From Breoghania sp. L-A4 (GTDB lineage: Bacteria > Pseudomonadota > Alphaproteobacteria > Rhizobiales > Stappiaceae): a DNA stretch of 64,000 nt. Each line of letters opens with the position of its first letter. Position 1 is the first letter of the stretch. Below, in pieces: positions 1-12,518 of this stretch. The notes under the pieces were generated by a model. The model did no database searches, had not been told where the DNA came from, and saw nothing but the letters and a program-made list of their open reading frames with translations. A program made the position numbers and the translations under genes. Location: positions 2,891,579 to 2,955,578 of the forward strand of contig NZ_CP031841.1 of assembly GCF_003432385.1 (NCBI RefSeq), in the 5' to 3' direction.

Positions 1-2
1 GC

Positions 3-314
3 AGCGCGACGGACCGCCGCAAGTACTGGGTTTCGCTCACCGAGAACGGCGCCGCCGCCCTGCATTCGGCGCCCGACCCGCTGCACGAGCGGTTCACCGA
101 TGCCTTCGCGACCATTCCGGGCTGGGAGCAGGCGATGCTGCTGGCAGCCCTCGAGCGCACCGCGGCCCTGGTGGCCGACGAGGAGCGCCCGGCAGGCGGT
201 GAACACAACCTGCTGTCCGGCGCCCTGTCGTTCGCCCCGGAACCGGCTGCCGACACCAAGGCGGGCGACGACAAAACGGATGCTGCGGAAAGCACCGGCG
301 CGCGCCTCCCCTGA
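3..314 (+). CDS. MarR/PadR-like transcriptional regulator, C-terminal part (5' truncated)
   Basis: Only the last 103 codons are in the window, read in frame 3 and ending in TGA. The visible start contains DRRKYWVSLTENGAAAL, which looks like the wing of a winged helix-turn-helix domain as in MarR/PadR regulators (a D-R-R-x-x-x-V-x-L-T-x-x-G pattern). A short helix that could dimerise follows, then an acidic, alanine-rich tail of about 40 residues with no recognisable fold. DNA targets cannot be inferred because the recognition helix lies outside the window. The family call rests on a short motif. Confidence 0.6.
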   Translation, partial: SATDRRKYWVSLTENGAAALHSAPDPLHERFTDAFATIPGWEQAMLLAALERTAALVADEERPAGGEHNLLSGALSFAPEPAADTKAGDDKTDAAESTGARLP

Positions 315-382
315 CGCCAGACACCAGCGCACGCAAGAACATGCGCGGCGTGAAGTCTGACGATTTCAAGGGGATGGAATGG

Positions 383-455
383 TGGGCGGTGAGAGACTCG
401 AACTCCCGACATCCTCGGTGTAAACGAGGCGCTCTACCAACTGAGCTAACCGCCC
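383..455 (-). tRNA. tRNA-Val (anticodon TAC)
   Basis: Read on the minus strand, the sequence folds into a full cloverleaf. The acceptor stem is GGGCGGT/ACCGCCC with discriminator A, the D arm is GCTC..GAGC, the anticodon stem is CCTCG/CGAGG around loop TTTACAC, and the T arm is GGGAG TTCGAGT CTCTC. The TAC anticodon reads GTA and, with wobble, other valine codons. CCA is not encoded: the three bases after the discriminator on the minus strand are CCA only by one-base mismatch, so I end the gene at the discriminator. Confidence 0.95.
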
Positions 456-823
456 CGGGCGCGCGCGTATGGCGCATCTGCGGCCCAGATATCCGTTCGT
501 TTAGGCGTAACAGAGCCCGAAAGCAAGCCTCGCGGCGGCTTTCCCCGGCAAATCGGGAGGAAGGCCGGCGCGCCCGGCGCGTGCGCGGTTTCATCACCCG
601 GCACATGAAAACCCCCGCGCCCCGAAAAGGGCCGCGGGGGTTTTCAGTCTCGCTGTCGATCTCACGAATTTCGCCGCGCATTGGCCTCACGTCGACGCGG
701 CGCCACCCTGGCGAGATCGGTTCCGTCTCAGACCTGGACCCGTGCCCTGTGGCCGATGAAAGACCATGTTTGGCACCCTGAGGCGCCGCCCGGCTCGCAT
801 CGATCCAGGGGCGACGGCGTCAA
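456..823. other. intergenic region upstream of tRNA-Val and downstream of hupB
   Basis: No gene is supported here. The open frames on either strand lack a ribosome-binding site and are GC-rich shadows. The only clear structure is the bidirectional hairpin at 607-645. The remainder should hold the tRNA-Val promoter, for which I see no convincing boxes. Confidence 0.5.
607..645. terminator. bidirectional intrinsic terminator downstream of hupB
   Basis: A 13-bp perfect stem (GAAAACCCCCGCG at 607-619, complement at 633-645) has four A on the left and four T on the right, so it can act on both strands. It lies about 180 bases past the hupB stop and would end that minus-strand transcript before the tRNA-Val gene. 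Confidence 0.75.
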
Positions 824-1099
824 CTAGCTGTTGACGGCGTCCTTCAGGCCCTTGCCGGCCTTGAACTTCGGCGTCTTGGAAGCCGGGATCTGGATCGTTT
901 CGCCGGTGCGCGGGTTACGGCCCTCGGTCGCAGCGCGAGCGGAAACGGTGAAATTGCCAAAGCCGATAATCCGGACTTCACCACCGCCCTTCAGCGTCTC
1001 GGTGATCGCTTCAAAGGCACCGTCCACGGCTTCACCAGCCTGGGCCTTCGAGAGGCCGCTCTTTTCAGCGACGGCGGCGACGAGATCATTTTTATTCAT
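824..1099 (-). CDS. hupB: DNA-binding protein HU (histone-like)
   Basis: This 91-residue protein is the bacterial HU/IHF fold. It binds and bends DNA without strict sequence specificity and compacts the nucleoid. It opens MNKNDLVAAVAEKSGLSKA, has the core GFGNFTVSARAA, then the DNA-binding arm motif RNPRTGETIQIPA and the C-terminal helix KFKAGKGLKDAVN. An in-frame ATG five codons upstream exists, but the start at 1099 fits the conserved N-terminus and has AAAGGGA about 8 bases before it. It follows lon on the same strand, the usual alphaproteobacterial order, but lon has its own terminator in between. Confidence 0.95.
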   Translation of the reverse strand: MNKNDLVAAVAEKSGLSKAQAGEAVDGAFEAITETLKGGGEVRIIGFGNFTVSARAATEGRNPRTGETIQIPASKTPKFKAGKGLKDAVNS

Positions 1100-1459
1100 A
1101 ACAGTCCCTTTCATCCAAATGGCGGATTACCAACGATTCGCATCTCTATCCGCGAAGCGACAGTCCGGCGATTTGCACCGGAAGGCAAGGTAAATTCGCA
1201 GAAATCAGCCATTTTTTGGAAAAACACACCGCCAATTGGGGATAGTGTGTACGAATTCGACACCGGCACCCCGGACGCGCTGCACTTGGGCGGACAATTC
1301 CAATGCCCGCAAGGCCACAAGTCCGCATTCCGGCAAACAAAAACGCCGTGCGAGACATCTTCATGTCCGGCACGGCGATTTCATGTCACATGGCGCCCCA
1401 GGGACGGCCAAACGCGCAAGCCAGCCACCGCGGCCGGACACGCCGGCCGCGGGCCTTGA
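1100..1459. other. lon-hupB intergenic region (hupB promoter, lon terminator)
   Basis: The 360-base gap holds the lon terminator at 1338-1377 and the hupB promoter and leader. The part next to hupB is relatively AT-rich (CATTTTTTGGAAAAACACACC at its middle, on the plus strand), as expected for a strong promoter zone. I could not assign -35 and -10 boxes with confidence. No coding gene is supported. Confidence 0.5.
1338..1377 (-). terminator. intrinsic terminator of lon
   Basis: On the minus strand CGCCGTGC (1377-1370) pairs with GCACGGCG (1351-1344), and an inner GACAT-GAAG-ATGTC hairpin extends the stem. The stem is followed by GTTTTTGTTTG. It lies about 80 bases after the lon stop codon. 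Confidence 0.85.
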
Positions 1460-3888
<2,429 letters not shown>

Positions 3889-4107
3889 TCTACGTCCTCT
3901 CTATGAGTGATCCCGTCGCGGGGAGGAATGCGACCGGGAACACCATCTGGCGACACCATGCGACGTCGTTCAGCCCGCCTTTGGCAAGTGCGGGCACGCA
4001 CACGGCAAACAGCCGGCCCCGGACACCCCATCGTGGCGGCGTCCAAAGCCGCATTCGTCGCCGGCTCGCGTATTAGGTGGCTACCGCCCGTGGAGGTGTC
4101 AAGGCGC

Positions 4108-4140
4108 GGCGGGCAGCAGTCTGTTGATACACTGCCCGCC
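4108..4140 (-). terminator. stem-loop after clpX
   Basis: GGCGGGCAG (4108-4116) pairs perfectly with CTGCCCGCC (4132-4140) across a 15-base loop, starting 12 bases after the clpX stop codon. No T-run follows on the minus strand, so it may be a transcript-end stabiliser or a weak terminator, not a classic intrinsic one. Confidence 0.5.
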
Positions 4141-4152
4141 CGCGCCCGCAGA

Positions 4153-5417
4153 TCAGGCGCTGGAGACCGTGTTCTCCGCGCGGTCGTCATAGATGTAGAG
4201 CGGACGGGCCTGCCCGTCGACCACCTCGGCGGAGATCACCACTTCCTTGACGTCCTTCAGGCCCGGCAGTTCGAACATCGTGTCGAGCAGGATGGCCTCG
4301 AGGATCGAGCGCAGGCCGCGCGCGCCGGTCTTGCGATCGATCGCCTTGCGGGAGATGGCGCGCATGGCGTCCTCGTGGAAGGTCAGCTCGACGTCTTCCA
4401 TCTCGAACAGGCGCTGGTACTGCTTGACCAGCGCGTTCTTCGGCACCGTCAGGATCTCGACCAGGGCTTCCTCATCGAGGTCCTCCAGCGTCGCGATCAC
4501 CGGCAGACGGCCGACGAATTCCGGGATCAGACCGAACTTCAGCAAATCCTCGGGCTCGAGCAGCTGGAACAGCTCACCGGTCTTCTGCTCGCCCGGCGCC
4601 TTGACCTGGGCCTTGAAGCCGATGGATGTCTTGGTGCCGCGATCGGAGATGATCTTGTCGAGGCCCGCAAACGCGCCGCCGCAGATGAACAGGATGTTGG
4701 TCGTGTCCACCTGCAGGAATTCCTGCTGCGGGTGCTTGCGGCCGCCCTGCGGCGGCACGCTGGCGACCGTGCCTTCCATGATCTTCAGAAGCGCCTGCTG
4801 GACGCCCTCCCCGACACATCGCGGGTGATCGAGGGATTGTCCGACTTGCGCGAGATCTTGTCGACCTCATCGATATAGACGATGCCGCGCTGGGCGCGCT
4901 CGACATTGTAGTCGGCCGACTGCAGCAGCTTGAGGATGATGTTCTCGACGTCCTCGCCGACATAGCCGGCTTCGGTCAGGGTCGTCGCATCAGCCATCGT
5001 GAAGGGCACATCGAGGATGCGCGCCAGCGTCTGGGCGAGCAGCGTCTTGCCGCAGCCCGTGGGGCCGACGAGAAGGATATTGGATTTCGCGAGCTCGACG
5101 TCGTTGTTCTTCGCGGCGTGGTTCAACCGTTTGTAGTGGTTGTGAACCGCGACCGAGAGAACCTTCTTGGCGGAGAACTGGCCGATCACATAGTCATCGA
5201 GAACCTGGCGGATCTCCTGCGGCGTGGGAATCCCATCGCGCGACTTGACCAGCGAGGATTTGTTTTCCTCGCGGATGATGTCCATGCACAGTTCAACGCA
5301 CTCATCGCAGATAAAGACCGTCGGTCCTGCGATCAGCTTGCGTACCTCATGCTGGCTCTTTCCGCAGAAAGAACAGTACAAGGTATTTTTCGTGTCGCTG
5401 CCGCTGGTCTTGCTCAT
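4153..5417 (-). CDS. clpX: ATP-dependent Clp protease ATP-binding subunit ClpX (frame broken once)
   Basis: ClpX is the AAA+ unfoldase that recognises tagged substrates and feeds them into ClpP. The N-terminal zinc-binding domain shows [11 protein letters not shown] and CDECVELC (four Cys, residues about 12-45). Walker A is [12 protein letters not shown] (about 118), Walker B is [10 protein letters not shown], and the C-domain sensor region [12 protein letters not shown]-like motif appears as [12 protein letters not shown]. The frame breaks at about 4808-4814: TCGGGGAGG is read where [13 protein letters not shown] is expected. One extra G in the G run restores a 421-residue protein, the normal length. 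The gene lies directly downstream of clpP on the same strand. Confidence 0.93.
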
Positions 5418-5705
5418 TCGATCAACCCCGCATAGATCGGAGGACAGTTCCTCCGATTTTCAAGCATGGAACTGCGGCCGGAATCGCCCGGTATCCGCAT
5501 TTCATCCCCGACCGGTGATGCGATCAACGCCCGCAACACCATTCGAGAATGCAACCATGTTTTCACCTGAAAAATCAATATTCGTTTAAACCTGCCCGTG
5601 ACAGTCCGTAAAACTTCGAAAAATTAGCCACGACAGAGTGATTCACTCACTTAGTCCGCGCAATTCGTCGAAATTGGGACGGCCGCCGTTCCGGGCGGGT
5701 CTGCA

Positions 5706-6341
5706 TCAGGCCGTTTCGTCACCGATCAGCGAGGAGCGGTCGACAATCACCTTATCGACGATTCCGAAATCCTTCGCCTGCTCAGCGGTCATGAAGTTGT
5801 CGCGCTCGAGGGCTTCCTCGATCTCCGACAGCTCGCGGCCGGTGTGCGTGACATAGATATCATTCAACCGCCGCTTCAGCTTCAGCATTTCCTGAGCGTG
5901 CAGCTGGATGTCGGACGCCTGGCCGCGGAACCCGCCCGACGGCTGGTGCACCATGACGCGCGCGTTCGGCAGCGCATAGCGCGAGCCCTTGGCGCCGGCG
6001 GCCAGCAGCAGCGAGCCCATCGACGCGGCCTGGCCGATGCACAGCGTGGAGATCTCTGGCCGCACGAACTGCATCGTATCATAGATCGCGAGACCCGACG
6101 TGACGACGCCGCCCGGCGAGTTGATGTAGATCGCGATTTCCTTGGAGGGATTTTCAGCCTCCAGGAACAGCAGCTGGGCACTGACCAAGGTCGCCACATG
6201 GTCCTCGATGGGACCCGTGATGAAGATGATCCGTTCCTTCAAGAGCCGTGAGAAAATGTCATAAGAACGCTCGCCGCGGTTGGTCTGCTCGACAACCATC
6301 GGCACAAGCGTGCTCATATAAAAATCGACGGGATCCTTCAT
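5706..6341 (-). CDS. clpP: ATP-dependent Clp protease proteolytic subunit ClpP
   Basis: This 211-residue serine protease assembles into a two-ring tetradecamer and works with ClpX (next gene) and ClpA. The catalytic Ser is in [14 protein letters not shown] (about 106) and the catalytic His in [11 protein letters not shown] (about 131); the acidic residue should fall in the YVTHTGRE region. The intersubunit handle [10 protein letters not shown] is present. The N-terminus [19 protein letters not shown] resembles other alphaproteobacterial ClpP proteins and probably loses a short propeptide. Order on the minus strand is tig, clpP, clpX, lon, with 288 bases between clpP and clpX that could carry a separate clpX promoter. 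Confidence 0.97.
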   Translation of the reverse strand: MKDPVDFYMSTLVPMVVEQTNRGERSYDIFSRLLKERIIFITGPIEDHVATLVSAQLLFLEAENPSKEIAIYINSPGGVVTSGLAIYDTMQFVRPEISTLCIGQAASMGSLLLAAGAKGSRYALPNARVMVHQPSGGFRGQASDIQLHAQEMLKLKRRLNDIYVTHTGRELSEIEEALERDNFMTAEQAKDFGIVDKVIVDRSSLIGDETA

Positions 6342-6522
6342 AAGTCATCCATGGCTTGAAGGCGCGCTATGCGCTGAATATCGAACGACCCGACGACCTG
6401 AGAACGGTGCCGAGTCGCGAAGGGAACTCAATACATAGGCGAGAACGGCGCGTCCTTAAAGAGCGGATCCGCGCATGCGCAGCCGACCGCAAGGCCGACT
6501 GCGCACATCGTTAACAGACGGA

Positions 6523-7884
6523 TCAGGCCGCCGTGTCCGAACCTTCGTCTTCATCGGCGCTGAGCAATTCTTCCTTGGTCACCACCTTGTCGGTAACCTT
6601 TGCCAGCTCCAGAAGATAGTCGACGATCTTGTCCTCGTAGATCGGCGCGCGCAGGCTTGCGAGAGCCTGCTGGTTCTTCTGGTAGAACTCGAAGACTTCC
6701 TTTTCCTGGCCGGGATACTGACGAATCTGGTCGTACAGAGCGCGCTGCACTTCGTCATCCGAGACCTGGATGTTGTTCTTTTCGCCGATTTCCGACAAGA
6801 CGAGGCCGAGACGCACGCGCCGCTCCGCGATCTTGCGGTAGTCCGCGCGGGCCTTTTCCTCGTCCGTGTCCTCATCCGCGAAGGTCTTGCCCGACTGTTT
6901 CATGTCGGCCTCGACCTGGCGCCAGATGCCTTCGAATTCGCTTTCCACCAGCTTCGCGGGCAGATCGAAGGTGTATTTGTCGTCGAGCTTGTCGAGCAGC
7001 TGGCGCTTGACCTTCTGACGCGTCGCGGCGCCGAACTGGCTCTCGATCTGCTGGCGGACGGCGTCCTTCAGCTTGTCGAGCGACTCCAGTCCCAGGCCTT
7101 CGGCGAAAGCGTCGTCGATGGTCAACTCGCCGGGCGCGGCCACTTCCTTGACGGTCACCTCGAAGACGGCTTCCTTGCCGGCCAGATGCGCGGCCTGATA
7201 ATCCTCGGGGAAGCTCAGCTTGACCTGGGTCTTGTCGCCGGCCTTCACGCCAACGAGCTGCTCCTCGAAGCCCGGAATGAACTGGCCGGAACCGAGCACG
7301 AGCTTGGCATCCTCCGCCGCGCCGCCCTCGAACGGCACGCCGTCGATGCTGCCGACATAATCCATCGTGACCTGATCGCCATCCTCGGCCTTGGCGGTCT
7401 TCGCCTTCGCCTCGAAGGGCCGGCTCTGGGCGGCGATCTGCTCGACCTGCTCCATCACGCCTTCTTCGGAGATCTCGATGATCGGACGCTCGATCTCGAT
7501 GTCGCTGAAATCGATGATCTCGAATTCCGGCAGAACCTCGTAGGTCATCGTGAAGGCCAGATCGGCGCCCTCTTCCATGACCTTCTTCGCGTCGCCTTCC
7601 GGCAAGTCGATTTCCGGCTGCAGCGCCGGGCGCTCGGAGCGGTCCTCGACGGCCTTCTGGGTGCTCTCGTTGAGCATGTTGTCGAGGATCTCCGCCGTCG
7701 CCTGGCGGCCGTACATCCGCTTCAGATGGGAAATCGGCACTTTGCCGGGGCGAAACCCCTTGATCTGAGCCTTGGACTTCATGTCCTCAAGATAAGCGTC
7801 GACTTTGCCGGCGATATCGGATGCCGGAATGACGATCTTCAGCTCGCGTTTCAGCCCTTCGGACAGGGTTTCGGTCACCTGCAT
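6523..7884 (-). CDS. tig: trigger factor (ribosome-associated chaperone, peptidyl-prolyl isomerase)
   Basis: Trigger factor binds ribosomal protein uL23 at the exit tunnel and shields nascent chains. The 453-residue product has the ribosome-docking signature GFRPGKVPISHLKRMYG at about 43-59, a central FKBP-type PPIase domain (from about 165, starting AEDGDQVTMDYVG), and a long helical C-terminal chaperone domain ending in an acidic tail (SADEDEGSDTAA). The start ATG is the only one consistent with the conserved opening MQVTETLSEGLKRELK. It heads the tig-clpP-clpX-lon group. Confidence 0.96.
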   Translation of the reverse strand: MQVTETLSEGLKRELKIVIPASDIAGKVDAYLEDMKSKAQIKGFRPGKVPISHLKRMYGRQATAEILDNMLNESTQKAVEDRSERPALQPEIDLPEGDAKKVMEEGADLAFTMTYEVLPEFEIIDFSDIEIERPIIEISEEGVMEQVEQIAAQSRPFEAKAKTAKAEDGDQVTMDYVGSIDGVPFEGGAAEDAKLVLGSGQFIPGFEEQLVGVKAGDKTQVKLSFPEDYQAAHLAGKEAVFEVTVKEVAAPGELTIDDAFAEGLGLESLDKLKDAVRQQIESQFGAATRQKVKRQLLDKLDDKYTFDLPAKLVESEFEGIWRQVEADMKQSGKTFADEDTDEEKARADYRKIAERRVRLGLVLSEIGEKNNIQVSDDEVQRALYDQIRQYPGQEKEVFEFYQKNQQALASLRAPIYEDKIVDYLLELAKVTDKVVTKEELLSADEDEGSDTAA

Positions 7885-8155
7885 GATATTGTTCTTCGTC
7901 CTCGATCTGGAACGTCATCCAACCGTTCGATGGAAGCCGTATGACTTCGTTGGCGGCGCATCGTTCATGACGTGAAATGGGTCTTGCCGTGCATGTGTCT
8001 TCCCTGACCCGCATGTGTCAAGACCACAGCACCAATTTTACCGGCTTTGGAAGTCCCACACGCGTCCAGCGCGGCTCGCGCGGCACCCCATGCGCGCCGG
8101 CGCAGGAACCGGGTGATGCGCAAACCCGGCGCGAAAGCCGCCCGGGATATGTCGT

Positions 8156-8239
8156 TGGTACGGCTGGAGGGACTCGAACCCCCACGTCAAAGACACTTGG
8201 ACCTAAACCAAGCGCGTCTACCAGTTCCGCCACAGCCGC
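8156..8239 (-). tRNA. tRNA-Leu (anticodon TAG)
   Basis: On the minus strand the acceptor stem GCGGCTG pairs with CAGCCGT (first pair G-U), followed by discriminator A and an encoded CCA. The anticodon stem CTTGG/CCAAG encloses TTTAGGT, giving TAG. A long variable arm, typical of leucine tRNAs, and the T arm GGGGG TTCGAGT CCCTC are present. Length is 84 with CCA. Confidence 0.95.
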
Positions 8240-8390
8240 ACGGTACGCCAAAGCGCGGCCTCTATAGCACTGGCCCCACCGGCATCAAAGCGAAATCCCG
8301 ACGCCGCTCGAACCGCCGCCGATATTCCCCACGCTGACGAACCTCCGCCGCAAACCGGCCGATTCCAAGGCACGACGCCCCCGGCGTCCC

Positions 8391-9917
8391 TCAAGCGCAG
8401 GATTTGGTGGAGGCATCCGCGCACAGCGGCGCCAGGACCGCCGGCATGGCGGGCGGCAGATCCTCCGCGATCAATCCGGGGCCGCACTGCGCGCCCGCCG
8501 CCCCGTGGCACCACACGGCCATGCAGGCCGCCTCGAACGCCGGCATGGCCTGCGCGCCGAGCCCGGCGACAAGCCCGCAGAGCACGTCGCCCGAGCCGGC
8601 GCTGGCAAGCCACGGCGGCGCGTTCTCGTTGATGGCGGCGCGTCCGTCCGGGGCGGCGATCACCGTGTCCGCGCCCTTCAAGATCACCACCGCGCCGCTG
8701 TGGCTCGCCGCCGCGCGTGCGCGCTCCAGCCGTGAAGGCAACGCCGCGAGCGACGGAAACAGCCGCGCGAACTCACCGTCATGCGGGGTCAGCACGACAC
8801 GCACTGCCCTGGGTTCGAGCGCCCCCGCCGCGCGGATTGCGTCGAACAGGACGGCCGGATCATCCGAAAAGCTTGTCAGCGCATCGGCGTCCAGGACGAC
8901 GAACCGCGCGCCCAGCGCGGCGTTCACGAACGCCCGCGTCCGTTCGCCAACACCGAACCCCGGACCAATCGCGACCGAGGTGACGCGCGGATCGTCCAGC
9001 ATCGCGGAGAAACGCTCCGCATCCCTCACCGAGCGGATCATCACCGCCGTCAGATGGCACGCGTTGACCAGAACCGCGCCCGGCGGCGACGCCATGGTCA
9101 CCAGACCCGCGCCGGCGCGCAACGCGGCCGTGGCGGCGAGACGCGCAGCCCCGGTCGCATGGGCCGGGCCGCTGGCGACGACCACATGGCCACGCTGATA
9201 CTTGTGGGAAACCGCCGAGGGCGCGCGCCAGGCATGCCGCCACAGCGCGGGTGCGTTCGCATGGGTCCGCGGATCAATGCTCTCGAGAACGCCCGCGGGC
9301 GTACCGATGTCGATCACATGCTGGACACCGCACAGTCCGCGACCGGGATAGAGCAGATGCCCCGGCTTGCGGCGAAAGAAGGTCACTGTCTCGGTGGCGC
9401 GAACGGCGACACCGCGCACAGCGCCGGTCTCCCCGTCGACGCCGCTTGGAAGATCGACCGCGACGACCGACAGCCGGCTGGCGTTCAGCGCGTCGACGAG
9501 CGTTGCCACCGGGCCGGTCAGATCGCGGGCCAGCCCCGCGCCGAACAGCGCGTCGATCACAACATCGCAATCGGCAAGCAAGGACGGGTTGGCCGGGCAC
9601 AGCGCCTCGCGCAAAGACGCGTCCATCGCCTCAAAGGCGCCGAGCGCGTCGCCCGCAAGCCGCGCACGGTCACCCAGAAGACCGATGCTCACCGTGTAGC
9701 CGAGAGCGTGCAGGACTCGCGCGGCGACAAATCCGTCGCCGCCGTTGTTGCCGGGGCCCGCCAGCACCAGCACCCGCGCCGGCGGCGGCCAGCGTTCAGC
9801 GAGCACGCGGGCAACACCCGTGCCCGCGGCCTCCATCAGCGCCTCTCCGCCGACACCGGCCGCGACCGCAAGACGGTCCGCCTCCGCCATCTGCGAAGGC
9901 GTCAGAAGTTCCAGCAT
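8391..9917 (-). CDS. nnr: bifunctional NAD(P)H-hydrate epimerase / ADP-dependent dehydratase
   Basis: This metabolite-repair enzyme interconverts the R and S forms of hydrated NAD(P)H and dehydrates the S form back to NAD(P)H using ADP. The N-terminal YjeF domain (about 1-210) shows GPGNNGGDGFVAARVL. The C-terminal ribokinase-like domain (about 225-505) shows GPGFGVGERT, VVLKGADTVI-like VVILKGADTVIA, and the signature NAPPWLASAGSGDVLCG. The start is taken at 9917 (MLELLTPSQMAEAD) with GAGGAG nine bases upstream. An ATG at 9944 with GGAGG six bases upstream is a serious alternative and would add nine residues. Its stop lies about 150 bases from tRNA-Leu. Confidence 0.93.
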   Translation of the reverse strand: MLELLTPSQMAEADRLAVAAGVGGEALMEAAGTGVARVLAERWPPPARVLVLAGPGNNGGDGFVAARVLHALGYTVSIGLLGDRARLAGDALGAFEAMDASLREALCPANPSLLADCDVVIDALFGAGLARDLTGPVATLVDALNASRLSVVAVDLPSGVDGETGAVRGVAVRATETVTFFRRKPGHLLYPGRGLCGVQHVIDIGTPAGVLESIDPRTHANAPALWRHAWRAPSAVSHKYQRGHVVVASGPAHATGAARLAATAALRAGAGLVTMASPPGAVLVNACHLTAVMIRSVRDAERFSAMLDDPRVTSVAIGPGFGVGERTRAFVNAALGARFVVLDADALTSFSDDPAVLFDAIRAAGALEPRAVRVVLTPHDGEFARLFPSLAALPSRLERARAAASHSGAVVILKGADTVIAAPDGRAAINENAPPWLASAGSGDVLCGLVAGLGAQAMPAFEAACMAVWCHGAAGAQCGPGLIAEDLPPAMPAVLAPLCADASTKSCA

Positions 9918-10735
<818 letters not shown>

Positions 10736-10884
10736 CCCGCGTTCGGCCGTTTCAGCGAGGCGCGGCCGCCGTGCGGTGGCATCGCGCTGAAACGCCAGCG
10801 TCCGGGATGGCGCCATTGTGGCCCGCCCCAGATCGATGACGCATGAACCAAGAGATCCACCTGTAGAAAATCAGGAAGATTCCC

Positions 10885-12294
10885 ATGACTACTGCCAATG
10901 ACGTCTTGAAGTTGATTAGCGAAAAGGACGTTAAATTCGTTGATCTTCGTTTCACCGATCCGCGCGGCAAGATGCAGCACGTGACGATGGACATCCTGGA
11001 AATCAACGAGGACGTTTTCGCCGACGGCGTGATGTTCGACGGCTCCTCGATCGCCGGCTGGAAGGCCATCAACGAATCCGACATGACCCTCATGCTGGAT
11101 CCCGAGACGGCGCACATCGATCCGTTCTTCGCCCAGACGACGCTGGCGATCTTCTGCGACATCCTGGAGCCGTCCTCCGGCGAGGCCTACAACCGCGATC
11201 CGCGCATGACCGCCAAGAAGGTCGAGGCTGCCGTGCGCGCCTCGGGCATCGGCGACACGATCTACGTCGGTCCGGAAGCCGAATTCTTCGTCTTCGACGA
11301 CGTCCGCTTCTCGGCCGAGCCCTACAACACCGGCTTCCAGCTCGATTGCTCGGAACTGCCGACCAACATGCCGACCGAATATGAAGCCGGCAACCTGGGT
11401 CACCGTCCGCGCACCAAGGGCGGCTACTTCCCCGTCCCGCCGATCGATTCCGGCCAGGACTACCGCTCCGAGATGCTCACCGTTCTCACCGAGATGGGCG
11501 TGCGCGTCGAGAAGCACCACCACGAGGTGGGCGCCGCCCAGCACGAGCTCGGCATTCGCTTCGACTCCCTGACCCGCATCGCCGACAAGATGCAGATCTA
11601 CAAGTACGCGGTGCATCAGGTCGCCCATGCCTACGGCAAGACGGCCACCTTCATGCCCAAGCCGGTCTTTGGCGACAACGGCACCGGCATGCACTGCCAC
11701 CTGTCGATCTGGAAGGACGGCAAGCCGGTCTTCGCCGGCAACCAGTACGCGGATCTCTCCGAAGAGTGCCTGTACTTCATCGGCGGCATCCTCAAGCACG
11801 CCAAGGCGCTGAACGCCTTCACCAACCCCTCGACCAACTCCTACAAGCGTCTAGTCCCGGGCTATGAGGCACCGGTGCTGTTGGCCTATTCGGCCCGCAA
11901 CCGCTCCGCCTCCTGCCGCATCCCCTACAGCCCGTCGCCGAACGGCAAGCGCGTGGAAGTCCGGTTCCCGGATCCCTCCGCCAACCCGTACCTGTGCTTC
12001 TCGGCCCTGGTGATGGCCGGCCTCGACGGCATCAAGAACAAGATGCATCCGGGCGACGCCATGGACAAGGATCTCTACGACCTGCCGCCGGAAGAGCTGA
12101 AGGAAATCCCGACCGTCTGCGGTTCGCTGCGCGAAGCGCTGGAAAGCCTGGACGCCGATCGCGAGTTCCTCAAGACCGGCGGCGTCATGGACGACGATCA
12201 GATCGACGCCTACCTCGAGCTGAAGATGGAAGACGTGCTGCGCTACGAAATGACGCCGCACCCGATCGAGTTCGACATGTACTACTCGGTCTAA
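10885..12294 (+). CDS. glnA: glutamine synthetase, type I
   Basis: This is the dodecameric ammonia-assimilating enzyme (glutamate + NH3 + ATP to glutamine). The 469-residue protein has the beta-Grasp motif [13 protein letters not shown] (about 50), the metal-binding EAEFF (about 130), the ATP-site [14 protein letters not shown] (about 260), the NRSASCRIP segment (about 340) and the adenylylation loop [11 protein letters not shown] (Tyr about 398), so GlnE-type regulation is expected. An intrinsic terminator follows at 12330-12357. It is paired with glnB behind a sigma-54-like promoter. Confidence 0.98.
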   Translation: MTTANDVLKLISEKDVKFVDLRFTDPRGKMQHVTMDILEINEDVFADGVMFDGSSIAGWKAINESDMTLMLDPETAHIDPFFAQTTLAIFCDILEPSSGEAYNRDPRMTAKKVEAAVRASGIGDTIYVGPEAEFFVFDDVRFSAEPYNTGFQLDCSELPTNMPTEYEAGNLGHRPRTKGGYFPVPPIDSGQDYRSEMLTVLTEMGVRVEKHHHEVGAAQHELGIRFDSLTRIADKMQIYKYAVHQVAHAYGKTATFMPKPVFGDNGTGMHCHLSIWKDGKPVFAGNQYADLSEECLYFIGGILKHAKALNAFTNPSTNSYKRLVPGYEAPVLLAYSARNRSASCRIPYSPSPNGKRVEVRFPDPSANPYLCFSALVMAGLDGIKNKMHPGDAMDKDLYDLPPEELKEIPTVCGSLREALESLDADREFLKTGGVMDDDQIDAYLELKMEDVLRYEMTPHPIEFDMYYSV

Positions 12295-12329
12295 TCGACT
12301 GCGTTTCGAAGGTTTCTTCGACGTTGGAC

Positions 12330-12357
12330 GGGGCGCTTCACGGCGCCCCGTTTTTTT
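12330..12357 (+). terminator. intrinsic terminator of glnA
   Basis: GGGGCGC (12330-12336) pairs with GCGCCCC (12343-12349) over a 6-base loop and is followed by G and seven T. It begins 36 bases after the glnA stop codon. Confidence 0.92.
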
Positions 12358-12411
12358 GTGCGCCGTGCTGCGTATCCCCGGCCCTCCCGCCGCGCTGAAT
12401 AAGTGAAACTA

Positions 12412-12429
12412 CCGTCATCGGCGTGTCAT
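12412..12429 (+). promoter_or_regulatory. Pho-box-like PhoB operator upstream of the alkaline phosphatase
   Basis: CCGTCAT-CGGC-GTGTCAT consists of two 7-base direct repeats separated by four bases. Each differs by one base from the Pho-box consensus CTGTCAT-N4-CTGTCAT. It sits about 90 bases before the start codon of a gene of the family most often controlled by PhoB. The match was found by eye and not scored against a background. Confidence 0.65.
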
Positions 12430-12518
12430 CGACGCACGCTAGCGATGGTCCCGACAGGACAGACGCGCCGTCGCGCCCTGCCGTCGCCCCGTTCACAATC
12501 CAGTTGGAGACGAACAGC

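Noticed and set aside
4150-5417. Two separate genes in place of clpX
   Set aside because: Both frames match consecutive parts of one ClpX, with the break in a G run.
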